The notes under the pieces were generated by a model. The model did not search any database. It was not told the origin of the DNA and saw nothing but the letters and a program-made list of their open reading frames with translations. Positions 19,426-29,706 of a stretch of 64,000 bases of DNA are shown in pieces (the stretch's first letter is position 1; each line of letters starts with the position of its first letter). The position numbers and the translations under genes were made by a program. This stretch comes from Rebecca billardiae RCC1528 (lineage: Eukaryota; Haptophyta). Where the stretch lies: NCBI GenBank assembly GCA_965240325.2, contig OZ251223.1, positions 1,550,001 to 1,614,000 of the forward strand. Direction: 5' to 3'.

Positions 19426-22400
19426 CTACGAGTACGCCTCGAGCGTCTCGCACGTGTCTGCGCCATAGTACTCCACCCACATCCCCTGCGTGCGGATCTT
19501 GCCGGTGACCGCACGGACGATGCGCGCCGGGACGCTCAAGTGCGAGTTCATCGCGACAAAGAGCTGCACATCCTGCGCCATGGTCTCCGAAGCGAACCCC
19601 CCCGCCACGTTCTGCAGCACGCTGCCGAAGCCGTACGCGCCGCCGCCGCCGCCCGAGAGCGAGAGAGTCGCCACGTTGCGCTGCGCAGCGCGCGCCCGAC
19701 GGGCCCGACGGCCGGGCCGGGGGGTGCGCGGTGAGACGGGGCGGCGGCGCGGCGGCGCGGGCGCGGCGGCGCGGGGCACGGCGCGCGTGCTCGCGCGCGC
19801 GCACCTTTGCAAACTCCCACACCTTGTTCCGCGCGCCCGGCACGAACACGGAGCCGGCGAGCGCCGCGATCATAGACGTGCAGTCCTGCGGTCGGATGAG
19901 CGACGGGTCGAGGACGAGCCCGAGGGTCGAGTTGAGGAGCTCGTCGGTGGGCGCCCTGGCGAGCGCGGCCATGAGGGACACGCGGTACGCGGGGTCGGTC
20001 GCGCGGCGCAGCTGCGCGAGCACCAGCCGCCAGCACTTCCCCGAGCGGTCGAACGCGGTGCACAGCTCGAGCACCACGCCGCGCAAGTCTGCGCTGATCT
20101 GGCCGATGGCGGCGCACTCGTCCTCGGGCGCGCTCAGGCAGGGCGAGAGCGCCTTGTACGCCCACACGCCGACGCGCGAGTCCTGCATGGCGGAGGCGAG
20201 CGCGAGCAGCACCGGCGGCGTCAGCTCCTCCAGCTGCGAGCGGTGCGCCGTCACCTGCTCCGCCGCCGCGTCGTCCGCCTCGTCCTCCACGTCCGCGGCG
20301 GGCGCGTGCCGCCCGTTCAGATGGGGGTACTTGCGGTTCGCCCCTCGCACGTGCTTGTGCGCCGGGCGGAAGTGGTGGTGGGTCGGGCCCGAGGGCGGCG
20401 CGGAGAGGAGCTGGTCGAGCGCGCGGCCGATCACCTGCGCGCGCACGAAGCGGCGCAGCTCCGCCGGGCAGCGCGGCGGCACCCCCACGAGCTCGCCCGT
20501 GATCGACTCGAAGCGGCCGCGCTCGGCCGCGTCGGTGATGAGGCTGAGGAACAGGTACAGACCCTGGCTCACGGCGCGCCAGGACTCGTACGCGGCGGAG
20601 ACGGGCGTGGACTCGTGCGCGGTGCGCACGCCGAGCGCGCGCGAGAGCCGCAGCGTCACGTGGCTCAGCCGGCCGTCGAGCGTCAGCGCGAACGCGTCGT
20701 CGATCAGGTTGGCGAGGTCGGCATCACTCAGCCGGTCCGGAATCTCCGCCGCCTCCGCGAGCCGCGCCCAGAGGTGGGGCGGGTAATTGACACGGTAGTA
20801 GCCCGCGCCGTTGATGTTGACCTTGAGCCAGTCGACGCCCTCGGGGTCGAAGCCGCCCAGGTGCTTCCGCGTCGGCGGCACCGAGAAGAAGGTCGACGTC
20901 GACTCGATCTCGCCCGTGCGCACCTGCTCGTTGTTGGACGTGATGTACGTGAGCGGAACAAACCACGACGGCCAGTCGGCGGTCGTCAGCCCGCCCGCCT
21001 TCCCGCCGAAGGCGATCTGGTCGGAGGTGAGGTCCTGCACGAAGCGGCCGGTCTGCATGAGCACGGCGCTCCCGTCCGAGAGCGACGTCACCTCGATCAG
21101 CGGGTATCCCGCCTGGCCGAACCACGGGTCGACCCAGTCGGCGACCGGGCGGTGGCACGCGTCGCCCACGTGCTTCCAGAGCTGTGCACCGCCCGCCGTG
21201 CCGTACTGGTGGTGGGCGAGGTAGCCGCGCAGCCCCTCGTAGAAGCAGCCGCGCTGCGCGCGCTCGAGGTAGTCGTGCAGCATGTAGATCACCGCGCCCG
21301 CCTTGTCGTAGCTGATCGCGTCGAAGAGCGACGAGACCGCCGAGTCGCTCGTGATCCGCACGACCATCCGAACCGCGTGCGTGTCGGGCGAGCCGTCCAC
21401 CTTGAGCGCGCGCGAGAGGTACGTGACGTGCTGCTTGATCACCTGGAGGTCGGGCTGCACGAACTGCGTGACCGCCTGCTCGAAGTAGTTCGCGAAGCCC
21501 TCGTTGAGCCACAGCTCGTTCCACCACTTCATCGTCACCAGGTTGCCGAACCACTGCGGGCGGCCGCGCGCGCGAGAGCGCGACAGAGGGAGAGACCGGG
21601 GCACGGCCGTGAGGCCAGCGCGGCACGGCGCACACCTGGCGCGCGCACACCGGCGAGCGCGCATGCGCGCGCGCGCGCACGGCGCCCGCCGCGCGAGCGC
21701 GGCGCTCGCGGCGCGCGAGCACGCCCCCGCGCGCGCGCCTGGTGCCCGAGCTCGTGCACGACCGTCGCGGCCACAGACTGGCGCTCCGACGGCGACGAGA
21801 AGTCGTCTGCCAGCACGTTGGTCGCACGGTACGTGATCAGGCCCCAGTTCTCCATCGCGCCCGGGCCGAAGTCCGGGATCGAGACGATGTCGATCTTGGC
21901 GAGGGGGAACGGGAGCGCGAAGATCTCCTCGTAGTGCTGCAGCGCCTCGCGCGCGATGTCCAGCGCGAAGTGCAGCTTGTCCACGCCGGACGTCGCCGCC
22001 GGAGCCCACGCGCTCAGCAGCACGCCCGACTCAGTCGTCGTCGAGATCGCCTCGAGGCGGCCGACGACGAACGCGACGAGGTACGTCGACATGCGCGGCG
22101 AGGTGTCGAAGCGCAGGCGGCGGAGGCGCGGCCCCACCGTCACGTTCACGTCGCGCAGCTCGTCCAGCGTCGCCAGCGTCTCGTTCGCCTCGATGGGCGC
22201 CTCGGAGAGCGCCGGCATGTTGGACAGTCCGACCAGCCCGTCGTCCTCGTCGGGGATGTGGAGCGTGATGGCGAAGGTGGCCTTGAAGCCGGGCTCGTCC
22301 CAGCACGGAAAGGTCTCGCGAGCGGAGGTGGCCTCGTGCTGCGTCGTCGCGATCGAGTGCCACTGCCCCTCCGGCCCCATGTACCGCGAGTGGTACAGGC

Positions 22401-22974
22401 CGGTCAGCTTGTCCTCGAGCGGATACGAGAACGACAGCCGCAGCGTGCCGTTCGTCTCGAGCGGCTTGTTCAGCTTGATCGTGAGCTGCTTCCACGAGCC
22501 GTCGTAGTCGAGCTCGCTCACCGGCTCGAAGCGCTGCCCCTGGTGCGCCATCTCCATCGAGTGGATCACCACGCTCGGATCGACGTGCAGGACGAGGCAC
22601 TTGGGCGGCGCCATCGACTCGTTGCGCGCGACGAGGATGCTCATCCTGCCGAGGACGTCGACGGGGGGCGTGAGCGCCCACATCTCGATGGTGAGGTCGT
22701 AGTGGACGGGCAGCGCGTTGAACGGCAGCCTGTACGAGTCCCACTCGCAGGGAGACGTTGGCTCGTCGTCCGCGTCGGGTGCGCGCAGCAGGGAGCCGCC
22801 AAACCAGCCGTGCAATGTGCCGCCGAGCGCGAGAAGGGCGCATGCAGCGAGTGCAGTCGGACCGAGCCGCCCACATAGACCCGAGCGCGACCGCCGATCG
22901 CGATCCCCGCCTCCCTCGGGGTCTGTGTGGCCCAGCAGGGATGCGTCGGCGCCCGACGCTCCGGCGCCAAGCAT
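19426..22974 (-). CDS. M1-family zinc aminopeptidase (aminopeptidase N-like), three exons
   Basis: The model is complement(19426..19680, 19805..21553, 21739..22974), 1079 aa. A cytoplasmic tail and a signal-anchor (LGPTALAACALLALGG) suggest a type II ectoenzyme. The M1 catalytic core includes the substrate motif GAMENWGLITYR and the zinc site [20 protein letters not shown] followed by WLNEGFA, with HExxH and the distant Glu. The zinc motif is interrupted after HELGHQ by the first intron (21554-21738), whose 5' border is CAG|GC rather than GT. The second intron (19681-19804) is GT..AG. The C-terminal ERAP-like helical domain ends with VWEFAK joined to RNVATLSLSGG. The enzyme removes N-terminal residues from peptides. 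Upstream Met choices: the frame remains open 12 codons further, but no ATG exists there. Confidence 0.92.
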
Positions 22975-23121
22975 AGCCGCGACCGAGGTGTTCGGCCGCG
23001 TACGTAGCAACTTAGCCGTGATGGACGGATTCGTCGCGGGTAAATACCCCTATACTATGACAGCGGAGTACAGAACAGACGACGACTTCGATCACCCGGC
23101 ACCGTTGGCGGGCCAACCACG

Positions 23122-24252
23122 ATGGAGGCTCGACTGGAGGGACACGTCCGGCAGTTACTGCAACGCAAAGACCGCCGTATCGAGGAGCTGCAGGAGGAGA
23201 ATGCTGCGCTGCGCTGTCAGGTGGCGGAGATGCATCGGTTCCTCGCAGACTACGGCCTTCATTGGGTGGGCGAGGAGGAGGAGGAGGAGGAGCAGGAGGA
23301 GGCGGCGGCGGACGAGGAGCACGCCGCCGAGCGGGCGGATGGGCCTGGCTTCGACGTCGACATGGATCGGCTGCGACTGATGGTCGACGAGCTCAATCAG
23401 ATTGCTGGCGACGGTTCCTCCATGGTCGCATCGTTGGGCACGTCCCGAGGCAGCCTCGCAACGCTCGAGCCTGCGACCACCCTCCCGCTCACGTTTTGGC
23501 GCGATGGATTGCAAGTGGGCGACCACCCAGTGCGCGCCTTTACAGACCCAGAGGTCAGAGCGTTCCTCCGTGACCTGTACGACGGGTACTTCCCGTATGA
23601 GATGCGATTTGCCTATCCGGAGGGCACGCGATTCGAGCTACGAGATCGGCTTGGCGTCGACAGCACCTCATTGGAAACAGCGCACAAGTGGGGCAGCGGG
23701 CGCTCGCTCCACTCAGCGGGTGCACGCCCGCCCTCCCTCCCCGCTGCAAGCCGTGATGGGGAAGAGCGCGCGCGCTCCAGGCCGCTGAGCGCCGCACTCG
23801 CGCGGCAGATGGTGCTGCTGCAGGTTCGCGGACCAAACGGCCGCGTAGTCGCGCAGCTGCAGTTGACGGGCTCGGCGACCATCGCGCAGCTCCGGGAGCA
23901 CCTCGTGACGGCTGGCGCCCTGAGTGCGGAGGAGCTCGCCACGGCTGAGCTGCGCACCTCCTACCCGAACCGGATGTACGGTCGTGACCGCGATGGCGAG
24001 ACACTTGTCGAGGCTGGGTTTGCACCGACAGCGACGCTCCATCTACGCGTTCCAGCGGCTGCGGCACCGATGACCAACGACACTGCGGACTTGCCGCAAC
24101 ATCCGCCACAGTGCGAGAGTGACCGTGGTGGCTCGCACGACGGGCTAACACCTGCATCTACATTCTCGCACAGAGATGAGGCCGACGACTCCAGAAGGCG
24201 CGCAGCTCACTCCGGTGGCAGCGCGCATGTCCTGGCTGGTTTGAAACGATGA
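23122..24252 (+). CDS. UBXN11: UBXN11-like SEP/UBX-domain p97 adaptor
   Basis: Single-exon 376-aa protein. Residues 1-45 form a coiled coil (EGHVRQLLQRKDRRIEELQ). A polyglutamate run (GAG repeats) follows. A SEP domain lies at about 130-175: TFWRDGLQVGDHPVRAF, then FLRDLYDGYFPYEMRFAYPE. A beta-grasp UBX-like domain lies at about 230-310 (MVLLQVRGPNGRVVAQLQL, ELRTSYPNRMYGR, LVEAGFAPTATLHLRV). This order, coiled coil-SEP-UBX, is that of UBXN11 (socius). SEP/UBX proteins recruit or regulate the AAA ATPase p97/Cdc48. The last ~65 residues are disordered. It is divergent from the M1 peptidase with a 147-bp shared upstream interval. Confidence 0.85.
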   Translation: MEARLEGHVRQLLQRKDRRIEELQEENAALRCQVAEMHRFLADYGLHWVGEEEEEEEQEEAAADEEHAAERADGPGFDVDMDRLRLMVDELNQIAGDGSSMVASLGTSRGSLATLEPATTLPLTFWRDGLQVGDHPVRAFTDPEVRAFLRDLYDGYFPYEMRFAYPEGTRFELRDRLGVDSTSLETAHKWGSGRSLHSAGARPPSLPAASRDGEERARSRPLSAALARQMVLLQVRGPNGRVVAQLQLTGSATIAQLREHLVTAGALSAEELATAELRTSYPNRMYGRDRDGETLVEAGFAPTATLHLRVPAAAAPMTNDTADLPQHPPQCESDRGGSHDGLTPASTFSHRDEADDSRRRAAHSGGSAHVLAGLKR

Positions 24253-24375
24253 CCCGCATGACGATGTGCGCACGCGCACGCACGCGGGGGCGGCCGCGGG
24301 CCAGCGCGCATCCGGCGATGAGTTCCGAGGCGGATAATAAGTGATGATGATGACGACTAGTTACGATATATACGG

Positions 24376-26457
24376 CTAGGGGCTGCTCAGCCGCCGAATG
24401 GCCTCGGCGGCAGCGCCAGTCGGATCTGCGCGCCAGCGCTCTTCTTGCATGAGGGTGGCGAAGAGCGCAGCGACCTGATTCTGCAAGTCCGGGGGAGCCG
24501 CTGTGGCCGCGGAGGCGGTGCCGGATGCCGCGCGCGCCGCGGGGGCAGGCGCTGCTGAAGCATTCGCAGCCTCGATGGTCGAGCCGCCACTCGACGGGCC
24601 CGCGTGGGCGGGGGCAGAGGCCCGGGCTTGCACGGCGCGCGCCTCGCCATCCGAGCCGCCCCCTTCGCCCTCCGGCTGCAGGGCGAGGCGCACGTCGAGC
24701 AAGTATGCATCGAGCAGCGTGCGCGACTGGCGAAACAGCTGCGTAGACTGCCACGTGCCGCCCGACAGCTCGACGCGCAGGCGGAGCAGCTCGCAGCCGT
24801 CGAGGGGATGCGTCGCGCTGCGCTGGCCGCGGGCGTCCGCTGCCGCGAGTGCGCGCTCGAGGCTCACCGGTGCGTCCGTCGGCGCGCCGAGGGTCCGCCA
24901 CGAAGCCCCGTCGTCGCGGCTGACACGCCAGCGCACGCGCGCGCCGTCGGCGTGCAACGAGTGTGTGAGCAGCGCGCTGCCGCCGACGATGCGCGTGCCC
25001 GGCTGTGCGAGGAAGCGCCACTCTCCCGAGGCGTCGCGCTCGCCGTCCTCGCGCGCGAGGTACACCATGTTCCAGTCCTCCTCCTCCGCCCGCCGCATGT
25101 TGTCCGACGTGGCCATCCCCGCTCGCCAGCCGCGGACCGCGGCGGGCCGCTTGCGCGCGGGCGTGTCATCCGTGCCGCCGACGTAGTATGCATCTCGCTG
25201 CGCGCTGTATCGCACACGCCACTTGCGCACGCCGGGCTCGAGGGCGACTGACCACACGAACGGCTCGCCGGTCGCTGCGCCACCTGCGGGAGCAGTCGCG
25301 CACAGGGCCCCCGCCCCGCCGCCGCGCGCGGCCTCGCTGTCGCACGGTGCATCCGCGCCGCCGCCATCGCCGATCTCGCCTCGCGCCCGCCGCCACTCGA
25401 CCGAGCCCGTCTGGCGACCGTCGAGCTCGGCGGGGCGGGACGTGCGCGGCTGGGCCGGGCGGGCGAGCTCCTGCGCCTCGGACTCCCGCCGGGCGGCACA
25501 CGCGCGCTGCGCGCCAGGCGACACTGCGGCGCGGCGGCGCTCGTCCAGCACCGCGAGCCGCGCTGCCACCCACGCCTCTGATGCGAGCGAGCGCCGCGCG
25601 AGCACGGCTGCGTGTGCGTCCGAGGTGACGTAGCGGTGGACGACGTCGACGGCCTCTCCCGGTCCGAACGCGAAGATGTACGTCAGCTTCTTCTTCCACC
25701 CCGTGCAGTACATGAGCGGCGCGTCCAGCCGGTTCTCGCACGAGTCGGCGTGCAGCCAGCGGCCGCGCTGCTCACTCCAGACCTCAGTCCACACGTGGTC
25801 GGTCATGTCGAGCACGTAGCGCGCGGTGAAGCCGAGCGCGCGGCAGAAGAGGGTGAAGGCGTTCGCCCACTCCCCACAGCGCCCACGCCGAGTCCGCAGC
25901 AGCCGCCGCGCGTCGTTGTACCGCGGGAAGCGCGTGTGCGCCGAGCATGCCTTGCAGCGGTAGAGCTCCACACGAGCCGCGCCGCCCGCGCGGTCATCGG
26001 CGGTGGGAGCGGCCATGCCGACAGAGCGCGTGGCCCCACCGCAGGCGTCGCACTTGGGCGAGTTGACCCACGAGAAGAACTCGAACTTGAACCACGCCAG
26101 CAGCTGACGGAGCAGGCCGTCGCGCTCGTCGTCGACGAGGCCGTCTGCGCGCACCGTGCCGTTGGCGGCCTCGCGCCGCTCGTGCAGCGTGTCGAGCGGG
26201 ACGAGCGCGCGCGCCTCTGCGCGCAGATTCGGGTCGTCCAGCCGGTCGGAAGTCGCGCAGCCGCCGCGCAGGCTGCCCTCCAAGCGCAGCAGGCCCTCGA
26301 AGGGCGCCCCGAGAGAGGTCGACATCGGCTTGCGCGCTGGGCCGCCGGACAATGACGTGAAGGACCGGACTTTGCATTGCAATCTCAATTTTTTCGACGC
26401 CATGCCCGGTCTTCCCGTCCTCGACCGCCCTTTGCCGGAATTCACGGTGCAGTGCAT
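24376..26457 (-). CDS. NGLY1: Peptide:N-glycanase (PNGase) with C-terminal PAW-like domain
   Basis: Single-exon gene of 693 aa, or 675 aa if the second ATG (26403, MASKKLRLQ) is used. The transglutaminase-like core has a zinc site with two CxxC pairs (KCDACGG and RCKACSA), the catalytic Cys in RRGRCGEWANAFTLFCRALG, the His in DHVWTEVWS and the Asp in WLHADSCEN. A C-terminal beta region (residues ~390-620) with KWRVRYSAQRDAYYVGG resembles the PAW mannose-binding domain. The enzyme strips N-glycans from misfolded glycoproteins retro-translocated from the ER. The N-terminal PUB domain found in animal NGLY1 is absent, so direct p97 binding is not evident. The neighbour across the convergent junction is a p97-adaptor-type gene. 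Confidence 0.9.
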   Translation of the reverse strand: MHCTVNSGKGRSRTGRPGMASKKLRLQCKVRSFTSLSGGPARKPMSTSLGAPFEGLLRLEGSLRGGCATSDRLDDPNLRAEARALVPLDTLHERREAANGTVRADGLVDDERDGLLRQLLAWFKFEFFSWVNSPKCDACGGATRSVGMAAPTADDRAGGAARVELYRCKACSAHTRFPRYNDARRLLRTRRGRCGEWANAFTLFCRALGFTARYVLDMTDHVWTEVWSEQRGRWLHADSCENRLDAPLMYCTGWKKKLTYIFAFGPGEAVDVVHRYVTSDAHAAVLARRSLASEAWVAARLAVLDERRRAAVSPGAQRACAARRESEAQELARPAQPRTSRPAELDGRQTGSVEWRRARGEIGDGGGADAPCDSEAARGGGAGALCATAPAGGAATGEPFVWSVALEPGVRKWRVRYSAQRDAYYVGGTDDTPARKRPAAVRGWRAGMATSDNMRRAEEEDWNMVYLAREDGERDASGEWRFLAQPGTRIVGGSALLTHSLHADGARVRWRVSRDDGASWRTLGAPTDAPVSLERALAAADARGQRSATHPLDGCELLRLRVELSGGTWQSTQLFRQSRTLLDAYLLDVRLALQPEGEGGGSDGEARAVQARASAPAHAGPSSGGSTIEAANASAAPAPAARAASGTASAATAAPPDLQNQVAALFATLMQEERWRADPTGAAAEAIRRLSSP

Positions 26458-26637
26458 GGTGTCGTCTGTCGACTGGCAAGGCGTGAGCCAGCCAAAGCAG
26501 AGCCATGCGACGCTGCCGTGAGTGAGCGCGCAGGCCGTCGCAGGGAATCCGCCCGTCCGCTGTCAAGGATCGCCCGGACTTCAGCAAGGATACGATTAGT
26601 AGCAGCCTCTCGTCGGGTCCTACTACTCGGTCGTACG

Positions 26638-27396
26638 TCAGACTGGTGACCAATCGTCATCGTTATCGAGCTCGTCATCATCCGGCATCAGCTGATGACT
26701 TGGGTCGCCGACGAGCAAATTGCGCTCGCGCGCGAATCGGACGAGCTGCAATTGAAAGCCCTGCACGCGGCCAGCGACGGCAGGGCAGGTGTGCGCGTCA
26801 GTCGCGCAGTGGTGCGTGTGTACGCGCGGGAAGGCGCGGCCGCGGCTCACCTGGTTCCAGCACACAGGCCCACGCTGTTGGAGGCAGTGGCGCGTTGCTG
26901 TGAGCAAGTCCATATTCTCCGTCGCCATGAGCAGGGCGATGGCCATAGCGCCGCTGCGATTGATGCCTGCCATGCAGTGGATGAAGAGCTTTCCGCCCGC
27001 TCGTCGGCAATCCTGCCAGTACTGAAAGCACTCGTCAAAGTGCTGCTGGATGAGGTCGTACGATGAGTCGTCCTCAGCCGAGATGGCGTGGTACGCGAAG
27101 ACGTCGCCATAGAACGCCGGGCCGGTCTGCACCGCGAGAGTCCCCGCTCCGGCGGCCATGTTTAGGATGTGCGTGATCCCGCGCTCCTGCAGCCGCGCCA
27201 CATCGCGCGCCTCCTGCTGCGCGCCCAGGAGGAGGTCTGGTCGGATCTCGCATGGCAGCAACTTGAAGGGGAGCGCCCCCCTGATCATGGTCTCCATGAC
27301 GCGCGCCCATTGCGTATCGGCAGAGACCGGCTCGCTCTCAGGCAGTCTCATGGGCGGGGCCGACGCCCGCACAATCGGGAAGGAGTACGTTGTCAT
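26638..27396 (-). CDS. Dual-specificity protein phosphatase, two exons
   Basis: The model is complement(26638..26760, 26851..27396), 222 aa, with a 90-bp in-frame intron bordered GT..AG that joins PVCWNQ to GFQLQLVRFARE. The signature HCMAGINRSG (HCxxGxxRSG) gives the catalytic Cys and the phosphate-binding Arg; the general-acid Asp may be in SAEDDSSYD. The substrate strand PDLLLGAQQEARDVARLQE and THILNMAAGAG match DUSP cores. It probably dephosphorylates Ser/Thr/Tyr residues on a kinase, but the target is unknown. The acidic C-terminus (PDDDELDNDDD) is unusual. Its upstream region is shared with the divergent gene at 27677. Confidence 0.9.
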   Translation of the reverse strand: MTTYSFPIVRASAPPMRLPESEPVSADTQWARVMETMIRGALPFKLLPCEIRPDLLLGAQQEARDVARLQERGITHILNMAAGAGTLAVQTGPAFYGDVFAYHAISAEDDSSYDLIQQHFDECFQYWQDCRRAGGKLFIHCMAGINRSGAMAIALLMATENMDLLTATRHCLQQRGPVCWNQVSRGRAFPRVHTHHCATDAHTCPAVAGRVQGFQLQLVRFARERNLLVGDPSHQLMPDDDELDNDDDWSPV

Positions 27397-27676
27397 GATG
27401 GGCGGTGACGACTGACGACAACGCCAACGCCTGGGCCGGCCTGGACCGTCATGGACTTGTCACGCAGGAAGGGGAGGGGCGCCCCGCGCAGCACTCATTG
27501 CAAATGATTTCGTCATCACGAACGGCGAGCGTGGCACCTGAACAGCTTTGATGCGAGATCGGTTCCGAGCTCGACTCGGCGGCGTCTCGGCGATTCTGAA
27601 AAATCCAATAATGCGCATCGGCGCGCCTGGTTTGGTTTTCGAATAAAAGATTTGCTGCGTGTGCGTCACTCGCCCG

Positions 27677-29575
27677 ATGGCGCCGGCGGCTTGCGTTGAC
27701 GGCGCACGCTCGCCGGTTCGCCGAAGGACGAGGTGGCTTGGCGCGCTATGGGTTGCGCTCGCACTCGTTGCGTGCGCGTACCTCCTGACAGACTCGGGCT
27801 CAGTGGTCCTGCCTGCGCGCAGGCGGCGGTCATCTCGGCGTGAGCGGCACCGCAGGGGACGATCCGACGAGCCAGTAGCTGCCGAGAATCCGGCGGAGCT
27901 GGAAGCGTCCACGGCCGCCAGCGAGCCCTCAGAGCACGGGTCGGAAGCGCACGCTCCCCCCCCGAGTGCGAGGCCCTCTCCGCACCCGCCTCCTCCACCC
28001 TCTTCTCCGCAGCTGCCTCCGCCCATCCCTGCTCCCAGTATGCCTCCACCGACCGCACCTCCCACGCCGCCGCCGCCGCCACCGCCGGCCAACCCGCCGC
28101 CACCGCCGCCCAGCCCGCTCGCGCCTCCACCGCCATCGCCGCCCGCACCGCCGCCCCCGATCCAGGCCGAGGCGGACTGGATGCGCAGCTGGACGCGCCG
28201 GCTGCACGTGCTGGGAGAGTTTGCGGCCGAGCGCGCCAAGTACGAGGCCGCCGCCGAGGTGGGCCACGCAGGCAACGACAACCCGCGCTATCCGGGAGGC
28301 TCGATCTGCCCGAGCGGCTCGCTCGACAACGCGATCCATCGCGACTTCGACTCGACGCCGGCGTGCTCACAGGTGTGCGTCTACCCGAAGGTGCTCGAGG
28401 AGTTCATGCAGGCGGGCGGTTTCGTCGGCGGCACGTGCGCCGAGCACGACTGCACGCGCCCGCTGGAGAGCGCGTGGGTGGACAACGTGCTCCTCTTCGT
28501 GTTTGCGTGCGAGAGCCACGCCGAGCAGACGGTCCGCGCGATGACCCGGCTGAGCGCGCGCTGCATCGACACGCCGCGCGCGGTCGGGTGCGCCGCGGAG
28601 CGCGAGCTGGTCTACCAGCAGTACGTGGACGCGGTGCGCGAGAGTCGCGCCGACGGGCCGGCCGGGAACGCGACGGGGAGCGAGTCCGACGCCATGCTCG
28701 CTCGTCCGACCGCCATGCTCGACTGGGTCGAGATCGCGGTGCTTGCTACGGCGGGCGCCGCGCTCGTGGTCGCGCTCGGCGTGCTGCTGTGCGCGCGCGC
28801 CCTGCTGCGCGCTCGGCCCGACCTCCTGCGCTCGCCCTTCCCAGCGCTCGTCATGGGCAAGGAGTGGGCGGTGCTGCGCAACGACGTGTTTCAAGGCGTG
28901 CGCGTCGCCCAGATTGTGCAGCCCCCGCCAGGTCTCGCCGCCGGGACGCGCATCGTCGTGACGACGGATGGGCAAGTGCTCGCGTGGGATGGCTCGAACC
29001 GGCCGGCCGCGGATGGGACGCCGGAGCGGGGTGACAGCAGCGCCGCAGCTGGGCGAAGGAGCGCGAAGGGCAGCACGGCGCAGAAAGGTGGGAGCTTCAA
29101 GCCCACCACGAAGGGCGGAGCTGCGTCGGGCTCCGGCCGCGGGACCAAGCCCAAGTCCGCCCGCGGCCGGAAGCCATCGGTGGGCAGCCACGATGGCAGC
29201 AGCGCTCGTGGCGCCAGCGGTTGTCAGGATCGCGGCCCCGCAGGCTCGCCCGGCGAGGGTGTCGACGACGAGCTTCCACGGACGACCGCTGCTGCTGCTG
29301 CTGCTGCGCACGGCGAGTCTTCAGCAGCCCTCGGCGCTCGTGAGCCGATGCGTCCCCGCGACGCGCCGTTGCCATCGCCCCCATCCGCTTTGCGCGCCCC
29401 TGCTCGGCGCGACCCATACCCGACGCTGCCTGGTGACTACTTTGGCACCGTGGGGTACGGCGCCAGCGGAGCCTTCAGTGCGCCGGGCTCCGCTCCAAGA
29501 GGCTTGACGCCACGGCACTACGCTACATACGACCCTGGGCAAGGCAACCGCAGCCGCCACGGCATGACTTCGTGA
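27677..29575 (+). CDS. Proline-rich two-TM protein, family unknown
   Basis: Single-exon gene of 632 aa from the ATG at 27677. A first hydrophobic segment (WLGALWVALALVACAYLL) is followed by basic sequence, then ~80 residues of PPPP/PPS repeats like cell-wall hydroxyproline-rich proteins. Next comes a Cys-containing globular domain (ICPSGSLDNAIHRDFDST, ACSQVCVYPKVLEEF, GGTCAEHDCTRP, LFVFACESHAEQ). A second TM segment (IAVLATAGAALVVALGVLLCARALL) leads to a ~230-residue disordered Ser/Gly/Lys-rich tail. The Cys domain is probably extracellular between the two TM helices. I do not recognise the family; an envelope or sensor role would only be a guess. Confidence 0.75.
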   Translation: MAPAACVDGARSPVRRRTRWLGALWVALALVACAYLLTDSGSVVLPARRRRSSRRERHRRGRSDEPVAAENPAELEASTAASEPSEHGSEAHAPPPSARPSPHPPPPPSSPQLPPPIPAPSMPPPTAPPTPPPPPPPANPPPPPPSPLAPPPPSPPAPPPPIQAEADWMRSWTRRLHVLGEFAAERAKYEAAAEVGHAGNDNPRYPGGSICPSGSLDNAIHRDFDSTPACSQVCVYPKVLEEFMQAGGFVGGTCAEHDCTRPLESAWVDNVLLFVFACESHAEQTVRAMTRLSARCIDTPRAVGCAAERELVYQQYVDAVRESRADGPAGNATGSESDAMLARPTAMLDWVEIAVLATAGAALVVALGVLLCARALLRARPDLLRSPFPALVMGKEWAVLRNDVFQGVRVAQIVQPPPGLAAGTRIVVTTDGQVLAWDGSNRPAADGTPERGDSSAAAGRRSAKGSTAQKGGSFKPTTKGGAASGSGRGTKPKSARGRKPSVGSHDGSSARGASGCQDRGPAGSPGEGVDDELPRTTAAAAAAAHGESSAALGAREPMRPRDAPLPSPPSALRAPARRDPYPTLPGDYFGTVGYGASGAFSAPGSAPRGLTPRHYATYDPGQGNRSRHGMTS

Positions 29576-29620
29576 GCGGCAGCGATGAGCGAATCGGCGA
29601 TGTCTAAAACTTGACTATAA

Positions 29621-29706
<86 letters not shown>

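Noticed and set aside
19490-21934. 814-codon plus-strand frame
   Set aside because: Antisense shadow of the M1 aminopeptidase exons.
29623-29702. AT run as a transposon end or origin
   Set aside because: Pure dinucleotide repeat with no flanking structure; treated as a microsatellite.
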